In this document: one piece after another, positions 49,323 through 55,047 of the stretch
How positions within the stretch are numbered: position 1 is the stretch's first letter
How the letters are laid out: each line of letters opens with the position of its first letter
Assembly (NCBI GenBank): GCA_023701125.1
Contig: JAMPXO010000022.1
Span: 1 to 55,047, forward strand
Length of the DNA stretch: 55,047 bases
Direction: 5' to 3'
Source of the DNA: Vicinamibacteria bacterium
GTDB taxonomy: Bacteria; Acidobacteriota; Vicinamibacteria; Fen-336
The notes under the pieces: model-generated
The model's input: only the letters and a program-made list of their open reading frames with translations
Databases searched by the model: none
What the model was told of the DNA's origin: nothing
Translations under genes and position numbers: made by a program

Positions 49323-49820
49323 ATGAGACGGCGTGACTTCGTGGTAGCCGTGCCGCTGGCGACGTGGGCCGTCGCGTGCTCGCAGGACGACGCCACCGAC
49401 ACCTCGACCAGCGCGAGCAGCACCACGGTGACGCCGACGGTCACGGCGGCGGCCGACCCCCAGCCGGCCGCCGCCGTGGCCTCCACGGACTCGGCTTTCG
49501 CCTGGCAGGCGAGCTTCCGGGTGACGCTCGCGGAGTCGGCCGGCGCGTCCGCCACGGTGCGCACCCTGACCGCCGACCTGGAGCAGGCGGCCGGCGGGAT
49601 CGTGATCACGCCGCCGACGGGCCTCGACGAGAGCTTCCGCTTCGTCGTCCGGGCCGACGCCGGAAACCGGGTCGCGGCCAGCGGCAGCCTGCCGATCGAG
49701 TTCGACTTCTTCTACTCGTTGCCCAACCTGGGCCGCGAGGCGCTGGTGACGATCGTGCTGACCCTGGTCGACGACGAGTCGAGCACGTCGACGGTCACGG
49801 TCTCCGCTCGCGTGGTCTGA
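49323..49820 (+). CDS. Putative Tat-type lipoprotein, unknown function
   Basis: A 165-residue protein. M-R-R-R-D-F-V-V-A-V-P-L-A-T-W-A-V-A-C-S combines a twin-arginine motif with a lipobox (A-V-A-C), so it is probably exported folded and lipidated at Cys19. A Thr/Ser-rich linker follows, then a beta-rich domain of about 100 residues. No family is recognised. AGGAGG lies 7 nt before ATG 49323. It begins 21 nt after the FG-GAP gene and may anchor or assist it. Confidence 0.8.
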   Translation: MRRRDFVVAVPLATWAVACSQDDATDTSTSASSTTVTPTVTAAADPQPAAAVASTDSAFAWQASFRVTLAESAGASATVRTLTADLEQAAGGIVITPPTGLDESFRFVVRADAGNRVAASGSLPIEFDFFYSLPNLGREALVTIVLTLVDDESSTSTVTVSARVV

Positions 49821-49835
49821 GCGGCCAGCGGGGGC

Positions 49836-50594
49836 TCAGGTACGCGGGGCTTCCGCTCGCCAGTCCGCGATCGTCGTGCCGATCGCCGCCTCCGCCTGGC
49901 GCAGCAGGCCCTCGCGGTCTTCGCCCTCTGCGCGCGGCAGCGACGGGCAGAAGCGGACGCGGATGCGCTGGCCCCACAGCATCGGCTTCATCCTGCGGGC
50001 GACGACGCGCCACATGCCGTCGATCGCGATCGGCACCACCGGCGCGTCGGGCATCACCTCGAGCAGGGCCAGCGTGCCGGCGGGCTTGAAGGGCTTGAGC
50101 GCGCCGTCCCACGCCCGCGTGCCCTCGGGGAAGATCAGCACGCTGACCCGGCGCTGCTCGGCTTCGACGCCCATCGCGCGGATGGCGGCGACGGCCTGCG
50201 CGCGGTTCTTGCGGTCGATCGAGGCCAGGCCGCCGCGGCGCATGGCGATCGAGATCGAGGGCACCCCGTGCGCCAGCTCCTTCTTCGCCACGTACTTGAG
50301 GAAATGGCGGCCGGTCCAGGCGGCGAAGATCGGCATGTCGAACATCGCCTGGTGGTTGGCGACGAAGATCACGGGCGGTGGCGGCAGCAGGGCCGCGCCG
50401 TCGACCTCGATCCGCATCCCGGACAGCGGCAGCACGAAGTGGGCGAGCACCCACTGCATGGCGAACAGGGAGCGGTCGTGGGCTTCGCGCGAGACGAGCA
50501 GCGCGAGCCGTTGCACGACGTCGAAGCAGACCATCGTGGCGCCGAAGGCCGGCACGAACAGCAGCGTGCCGAACCAGTCGAGGAGCAGCCGCAC
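49836..50594 (-). CDS. 1-acyl-sn-glycerol-3-phosphate acyltransferase (PlsC family)
   Basis: A 252-residue protein. N-H-Q-A-M-F-D is the NHxxxxD catalytic motif and F-P-E-G-T-R the glycerol-phosphate binding motif; two hydrophobic N-terminal segments anchor it. It makes phosphatidic acid from lysophosphatidic acid. GTG 50594 starts 12 nt after the stop of the kinase-globin gene, so both are probably on one mRNA. The arginine-rich R-R-G-G-L-A-S-I-D-R-K-N is also as expected for PlsC. Confidence 0.93.
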   Translation of the reverse strand: MRLLLDWFGTLLFVPAFGATMVCFDVVQRLALLVSREAHDRSLFAMQWVLAHFVLPLSGMRIEVDGAALLPPPPVIFVANHQAMFDMPIFAAWTGRHFLKYVAKKELAHGVPSISIAMRRGGLASIDRKNRAQAVAAIRAMGVEAEQRRVSVLIFPEGTRAWDGALKPFKPAGTLALLEVMPDAPVVPIAIDGMWRVVARRMKPMLWGQRIRVRFCPSLPRAEGEDREGLLRQAEAAIGTTIADWRAEAPRT

Positions 50595-50606
50595 GGAACC
50601 GCCGGG

Positions 50607-52931
50607 CTAGGCGGCCGCGCCCTCGAGCATGACCGCGGTCAGCTCGGAGTAGATCCGCGCCCACGCCAGCCGCACGTCGGCCGAGAACTCCTGGCCCGTG
50701 ATCCGGCGCACCATCTCCAGCAGCGCCTGCTCGACCGAGTCGTAGTGGCGCAGCTCGACGCCGTAGCCCTCGTGGCGGCGGCCCAGCTCGCGCAGCACGG
50801 GCTTCAGCTCGTCGATGCGGTCGAGCCCGCGGACCGCCGTCGCCAGCACGCTCATCAGCATGTCGCCCTGGGTCTTCATGTCGTTGACCCGGAACAGCGG
50901 CCTCGCGCTGGGGTCGACCTGGAACAGCAGCTCGTAGAACAGCGCCGCGGCCTCGTCCTTGCGCCTGGCCACCTGCTCGAAGGTGTCCTGCACGATCATC
51001 ACCGCGTCGCGCTTCTCGAAGTCGACGATCTCGTGGATCGTCGTGTGCCGGCCGTCGAGGGTGTCGTCCTCCTGGACCACGACCCCGAGCCGGACCTCCG
51101 ACTCGATCACGTTGACGAGTTCCTCGGTGGCCAGGATGCGAGTGCCGCGGCCGCGGTTGAGCACGCGCAGGCGCTCGGCGGCGGCGGCCGCCCCGCCCAC
51201 CGCGGTCGTCTCCATCTTCGACGGGTGGCCGACGCGGCCGACGACCATGCGGCCGAAGTGGAGCCCGACGCCCAGCTCCAGCTCCAGCTTGAAGTGCTCC
51301 TTCAGCCACTTGTTGAAGTCGTCCATCCGCGCCTGCATGCGCAGCGCCGCGCGCACGGCCGTGACGCACTTGGCCTTGGCGTCGCCGCCGTCGAGCCCGA
51401 ACAGCGCGTTGAAGCCGTCGCCGGTATAGCCCTGGATCGTGCCGCCGCCGGTGACCGCGGGGTCGGCGACGAACGAGAAGAAGCGGTTCAGCACGTGGAC
51501 CACGTCGTACGGCGGCAGCTTGCGCAACCGCGAGGCCATGTCGAGCAGGCCCGCGGACATCACGGCCACCGCCATCTCGCGGGTCGGCGCCGGAGCCCGG
51601 CGCTCGCTGACCAGCAGGCCGAGGTCCTCCTCGTCGAGCACCAGCCGGCGCACGCTGACGGGCCCCGTCACCTTGGCCTGGCAGGCGAGGCGGATGTCGT
51701 CGCCCCAGCCCAGCCGGGTCGCCAGCCGCGCCTCGTCGGCCGAGCGCGGCGCCAGCGTTCCCTGCGCCACCCGCACCCGGCAGGTGGAGCAGCGGGCGCG
51801 CCCGCCGCACTCGTGGAAGTGGGGGATGCCCTCCTGCAGCGCCGCTTCCAGCAGGGTGCGGCCCGTCGCCACGGTGAGCGACTTGTCGGCGCCGCCCTCG
51901 GCCTGGTAGACGACACGAGCCGTCTGCACGCCGCTCGCCGCGGCCGCGACCGGCGCCGTGTCGACCGCCGATACGGACGCGCCGGCGCGGGACATCGACG
52001 CCGAGGCGCGCAACCAGGCTCCCGCAGCTTGGCCGCCGGCAGCGCTGGCGCCAGCCGGGGCCTCGAGGCGAGCCTCGACCTCGGCCGCGGTGGCGCGGCC
52101 CTCCACCAGCGCGTGCAGCGCGGCGAAGGCCTCGGCCAGCGCCTGGCCGTCGCGGAACCGCTCGCTCGCCTGCTTGGCCAGCGCGCGGCGCAGCACGCGG
52201 TCGACGATCGGCGGCACCTCGGGGTTCAGCTCGTGGACCGGCTCGGGCTCGCGCTCCAGCACCTGGAACAGCGCCGCATGCACGCTCGGCGCCGGGAACG
52301 GCTTGCGTCCCGACAGCACCTCGTACCCGATCGCGCCCAGCGCGAACACGTCGGAGCGGGCGTCGGCGCGCTCGCCACGCACCTGCTCCGGCGACATGTA
52401 GTGCGGCGTGCCGAGCACCTGGCCGCTGCGGGTGGCGTCGCTGCCCTCGATCCGAGCCAGGCCGAAGTCGAGGATCTTGAGCCCGCCGCCGGGCAGCAGC
52501 CGGATGTTGGCGGGTTTCAGGTCGCGGTGGACGACGCCCTTGGCGTGGGCGAAGCCGACCGCGGCGCCGGCCTGCGCGAGCAGCGCGAGGCGCGCGGGCA
52601 GCGGCCCCAGCGGGCCGCGGCGCAGGGCGTCCGAGAGGTCCTCGCCCTCGAGCAGTTCCATCGCCAGGTAGCAGCGGCCGTCGGCCTCGCCGAAGTCGTA
52701 GATGGTGACGATGTTCGGGTGGGTGAGGCCGGCTGCCGCCTGGGCCTCGCGCCGGAACCGCTCGCGGCGCTCCTCCGGGGCGTCGTCGCCCGCCCGCTCG
52801 AGGATCGTCTTGAGCGCCACGACTCGGTCCAGGCCCTCGTCGCGGGCCTTGAAGACCTCGCCCATCGCTCCCGCGCCGATGCGCTCCAGGATGCGGTACT
52901 TGGCCAGGGCGGAGATCGAAGCGGAGGACAT
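50607..52931 (-). CDS. Ser/Thr kinase - [2Fe-2S] ferredoxin - cyclase-like - globin fusion
   Basis: A single 774-residue frame. The kinase domain is 11-275 (G-A-G-A-M-G at 19-24, Lys41, Asp137 in H-R-D-L-K, DFG 155-157), apparently active. After an Ala-rich linker, a ferredoxin domain (about 338-430) has Cys375, 381, 384 and 417 (C-x5-C-x2-C-x32-C). A class III cyclase-like domain (about 452-640) follows: P-P-Y-D-V-V-H-V-L-N-R-F-F and G-Y-T-G-D-G-F-N-A-L-F-G. It lacks the first metal Asp and the D-x-V-N segment (reads V-G-G-A-A-A-A-A). The C-terminal globin (about 650-770) keeps Tyr666 (B10), Gln688 (E7) and proximal His720 in R-R-H-E-G-Y-G-V. There is no TM helix. ATG 52931. Individual domains are confident; function as a redox/gas-gated kinase is inferred. 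Confidence 0.93.
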   Translation of the reverse strand: MSSASISALAKYRILERIGAGAMGEVFKARDEGLDRVVALKTILERAGDDAPEERRERFRREAQAAAGLTHPNIVTIYDFGEADGRCYLAMELLEGEDLSDALRRGPLGPLPARLALLAQAGAAVGFAHAKGVVHRDLKPANIRLLPGGGLKILDFGLARIEGSDATRSGQVLGTPHYMSPEQVRGERADARSDVFALGAIGYEVLSGRKPFPAPSVHAALFQVLEREPEPVHELNPEVPPIVDRVLRRALAKQASERFRDGQALAEAFAALHALVEGRATAAEVEARLEAPAGASAAGGQAAGAWLRASASMSRAGASVSAVDTAPVAAAASGVQTARVVYQAEGGADKSLTVATGRTLLEAALQEGIPHFHECGGRARCSTCRVRVAQGTLAPRSADEARLATRLGWGDDIRLACQAKVTGPVSVRRLVLDEEDLGLLVSERRAPAPTREMAVAVMSAGLLDMASRLRKLPPYDVVHVLNRFFSFVADPAVTGGGTIQGYTGDGFNALFGLDGGDAKAKCVTAVRAALRMQARMDDFNKWLKEHFKLELELGVGLHFGRMVVGRVGHPSKMETTAVGGAAAAAERLRVLNRGRGTRILATEELVNVIESEVRLGVVVQEDDTLDGRHTTIHEIVDFEKRDAVMIVQDTFEQVARRKDEAAALFYELLFQVDPSARPLFRVNDMKTQGDMLMSVLATAVRGLDRIDELKPVLRELGRRHEGYGVELRHYDSVEQALLEMVRRITGQEFSADVRLAWARIYSELTAVMLEGAAA

Positions 52932-52999
52932 GGGGAACCTCTTCGGGTGGATTTTGGCCGGCTAGGGTACCCGATCTTGCCGGTCCTGCCGCGCGGGCG

Positions 53000-53896
53000 C
53001 TAGCTGTCGTCCTCGTCGAAGCCCAGGGCCTGCAGCGCGTCGTGATGCCGGGTGGCGGCGAAGAACGTCAGCGGGATCGCCGCCAGCGCGAGCGACACGA
53101 GGCCGCTGGCCAGCGTCTGCACCCGCAGCCACGTGTAGTTGGAGAGGGTGACCAGGTCGTGGTCGATGCCGGCCTTGCCCTGCTGGTAGATGGCGCGTTG
53201 CGCCGCGCTGCCGACCAGCCCGCTCCCGAAGGTCACCACGTTGAAGAGCAGGAAGAAGCCGACGAAGCAGGAGAGCGGGCGCTCGAGCGGGGAGCGCGAG
53301 CCCCAGCCGGTCAGCCCGCGGTACAGGAACACGGCGCCGAACACCACCTCGAACAGGTGGCCGCCGGCCACGGTCAGCCACTCGTCCCAGCCACGCCAGA
53401 TCAGCAGGGCCCACATCGCGAAGGCGCCGATCGCGACCCGCCGCGGCCACCCCGGCCACACCCAGGCGGCGCCCCCGGCCGCGGCCGCCCACGCCAGCAG
53501 GATCAGGTTCGAGCGCTCGCCGTGGGTGGTCAGGCCGCCGCCGCCCGCGAAATCGAACGCGGGCAGCGAGGGGTGGCCGAACAGCCAGCCGCAGGCGGCG
53601 TGGCCGATCTCGTGCAGCAGCGTCGACAGCGGCGTCAGCAGGAAGTGGGCGAACGGGAAGCGCGGCAGCACCAGCGCGACCGCGAGGCCGATCGCCGCCG
53701 CCTTCCAGGCAGCATGGGTCAGGCCCAGGCGGCGCGGTTCTTCGCCCGGGAGCGGGGCCGCGACGTCCGGCCGCGGCTCGCGCTCGGGGCGCAATCGCGG
53801 CGCCCCGGCGGCGCGGGCGCGAGCCAGGATCACGCCGCAGGCGGCGCACTCGACGGCACCCGGCGCTGTCGCCTCCCCACACCGAGGACAGGTCAT
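53000..53896 (-). CDS. M50B-like membrane metalloprotease with N-terminal zinc ribbon
   Basis: A 298-residue protein. Zinc ribbon C-P-R-C-G ... C-A-A-C-G (Cys 3, 6, 17, 20) is followed by about 6 TM helices. L-L-H-E-I-G-H-A (His95, Glu96, His99) is the zinc-binding HExxH of the M50 family, placed at a membrane surface. I do not see the second N/D-x-x-P-G motif clearly, so protease activity is uncertain. ATG 53896 has a TACGAT box 7 nt upstream. It is upstream of the kinase-globin gene on the same strand (68-nt gap). Confidence 0.82.
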   Translation of the reverse strand: MTCPRCGEATAPGAVECAACGVILARARAAGAPRLRPEREPRPDVAAPLPGEEPRRLGLTHAAWKAAAIGLAVALVLPRFPFAHFLLTPLSTLLHEIGHAACGWLFGHPSLPAFDFAGGGGLTTHGERSNLILLAWAAAAGGAAWVWPGWPRRVAIGAFAMWALLIWRGWDEWLTVAGGHLFEVVFGAVFLYRGLTGWGSRSPLERPLSCFVGFFLLFNVVTFGSGLVGSAAQRAIYQQGKAGIDHDLVTLSNYTWLRVQTLASGLVSLALAAIPLTFFAATRHHDALQALGFDEDDS

Positions 53897-53903
53897 GGGG
53901 GGA

Positions 53904-53934
53904 ATCGTACCGTCACCGTGTCCTGTGGTAGCTT
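53904..53934. promoter_or_regulatory. Divergent -10 boxes between the M50B-like gene and gcvT
   Basis: Minus strand: TACGAT (ATCGTA at 53904-53909), 7 nt before ATG 53896. Plus strand: TAGCTT (53929-53934) preceded by TGG, an extended -10, 9 nt before ATG 53944. No Shine-Dalgarno is seen for either gene. The divergent region is only 47 nt, leaving no room for a glycine riboswitch. Confidence 0.45.
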
Positions 53935-53943
53935 GCCCCCGCC

Positions 53944-55047
53944 ATGGACAACACGCCTCTCAAGAAGACCCCGATCAACGCCGTCCACCGCGAGTTGAAG
54001 GCCAAGATGGTCCCGTTCGGCGGCTGGGACATGCCCGTCGAGTACGCCGGCCTGATCTCGGAGCACCAGGCCGTGCGCCAGGCGGCCGGGCTGTTCGACG
54101 TCTCGCACATGGGGGAGTTCTTCGTCGAGGGGGCGGGTGCCCTGGCCTTCCTCCAGCGGGTCACTTGCAACGACGTGGCCAAGCTGGTCGACGGCCAGGC
54201 CCAGTACTCGGCGCTGCCGATGCCCACCGGCTGCCCGGTGGACGACGTGATCGTGTACCGCTTCGGGCCCGAGAAGTTCATGTTGATCGTCAACGCGGGC
54301 AACCTGGAAAAGGACTGGGCCTGGCTCAATGCCCAGAAGCCCGAGGGCTGCACGCTCACCAACCGCAGCGACGAGATCGCGCTGATGGCGCTGCAGGGCC
54401 CGCTCGCGCAGGAGATCCTCGCGGGTCTGACCGCGGTCGATCTCGCCGCCATCAAGTACTACCACTTCGCCCAGGGCGACGTGGTCGGCGTGCCCGCCAC
54501 CGTCTCGCGCACGGGCTACACGGGCGAGGACGGCTTCGAGATCGGGGTGCCGGCGGACAAGGCGGAGATCGTCTGGCGGCGGCTGCTCGACCAGGGCAAG
54601 GAGCGCGGGCTGGTGCCGGTGGGCCTCGGCGCTCGCGACACGCTGCGGCTGGAAGCCAAGATGGCGCTGTACGGCAACGACATCGACGAGAGCACGACGC
54701 TGATCGAGGCCGGCCTCGGCTGGATCGTGGCCCTCACCGATGCCAAGGGCGACTTCAACGGCCGCGCCGTGCTCGAGCCGCAGAAGAAGGGCGGCACCGC
54801 GCGCAAGCTGGTCGGCTTCGAGATGACCGGCCGCGGCATCGCGCGCCACGGCTACCCGGTGTTCGTCGACGGCCACCGCTCCGGCGACGTGACCTCGGGC
54901 AGCTACGCGCCGTTCCTGCAGAAGAACATCGGCCTGTGCTACCTGCCGGCCGCCAAGGCGGTCCCGGGTACGGCGATCGAGATCGAGATCCGCGGCCACC
55001 GGGTGGCGGCCAAGGTGGTCCCGACCCCGTTCTACAAGAGAGTGAAG
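53944..55047 (+). CDS. gcvT: Aminomethyltransferase GcvT (glycine cleavage T protein), 3' end cut
   Basis: 368 residues to the window edge, essentially complete; only the last codon(s) and stop are missing. Typical blocks are F-G-G-W-D-M-P-V-E-Y, F-D-V-S-H-M-G-E, G-Y-T-G-E-D-G-F-E-I and G-L-G-A-R-D-T-L-R-L-E. GcvT moves the methylene group from the aminomethyl-lipoyl arm of GcvH to tetrahydrofolate, releasing ammonia. gcvH and gcvP probably follow outside the window. The last residues (T-P-F-Y-K-R) match the family end. Confidence 0.96.
   Translation, partial: MDNTPLKKTPINAVHRELKAKMVPFGGWDMPVEYAGLISEHQAVRQAAGLFDVSHMGEFFVEGAGALAFLQRVTCNDVAKLVDGQAQYSALPMPTGCPVDDVIVYRFGPEKFMLIVNAGNLEKDWAWLNAQKPEGCTLTNRSDEIALMALQGPLAQEILAGLTAVDLAAIKYYHFAQGDVVGVPATVSRTGYTGEDGFEIGVPADKAEIVWRRLLDQGKERGLVPVGLGARDTLRLEAKMALYGNDIDESTTLIEAGLGWIVALTDAKGDFNGRAVLEPQKKGGTARKLVGFEMTGRGIARHGYPVFVDGHRSGDVTSGSYAPFLQKNIGLCYLPAAKAVPGTAIEIEIRGHRVAAKVVPTPFYKRVK

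Noticed and set aside
53897-53943. Glycine riboswitch upstream of gcvT
   Set aside because: Only 47 nt separate the divergent genes, too short for even one glycine aptamer, and no conserved pairing is seen.

Overview
The window is about 55 kb of very GC-rich bacterial DNA, tightly packed, with many GTG and TTG starts and many 4-nt start/stop overlaps (ATGA or GTGA). The mix points to Acidobacteriota, perhaps the Thermoanaerobaculia side, with Myxococcota as the main alternative. That mix is several Ser/Thr kinases with PEGA, WD40 or other tails, giant TPR proteins, DUF4388/PATAN regulators, a stand-alone GspE N-terminal protein, PYROXD2-like oxidoreductases and a deoxyhypusine-synthase-like enzyme. 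This is an inference from gene content; there is no rRNA here to test it.

Layout. 1-3544 (+): the end of ffh, then rpsP, khpA, rimM, trmD, rplS and rnhB, a classic translation cluster. 3637-13065 (+): a large TPR protein, small HEAT-like and membrane proteins, a RodZ-like protein, a DnaJ-TPR protein, a PP2C phosphatase and a PEGA-tailed kinase. 13184-17282 (+): a secreted TPR/NHL-like protein, a secreted PEGA/PDZ protein and an FHA protein, which may form one phospho-signalling and envelope unit. 17279-22563 (-): hybrid histidine kinase, receiver, and two EAL proteins. A MshEN-type (possible c-di-GMP receptor) gene runs divergently from them. 23680-27554 (+): an MFS exporter and a polytopic glycosyltransferase-like protein, followed by tRNA-Leu(GAG) on the minus strand. 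27862-31019 (-): two tandem PYROXD2-like flavoproteins. 31020-32129 (+): a long palindrome, a four-helix-bundle (S23-type) gene and a thioesterase. 32126-40619 (-): a PATAN response regulator, a secreted nuclease, a DHS-like enzyme, a WD40 kinase, RNase D and a PAP2 enzyme. 40657-49820: GT39, ferrochelatase, Nudix (-), GT2, alpha/beta hydrolase, a kinase with acidic-Trp motifs, an FG-GAP protein and a Tat-type lipoprotein. 49836-53896 (-): PlsC, a very unusual kinase, and an M50B-like membrane protein. 53944-end (+): gcvT, lacking only its stop codon.

The strongest candidate for something new is the 774-residue protein at 50607-52931. It joins an intact Ser/Thr kinase, a [2Fe-2S] ferredoxin domain, a class III cyclase-like domain that has lost key catalytic residues, and a haem globin with its ligand residues in place. 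It reads as a redox- and gas-sensing kinase. Next in interest are a 78-nt near-perfect palindrome that would bury the ribosome binding site of the four-helix-bundle gene, a dispersed two-hairpin intergenic repeat present twice, two genes that seem to start with CTG behind strong Shine-Dalgarno sites, and TAGNAT-like -10 boxes so close to start codons that leaderless transcripts are likely.
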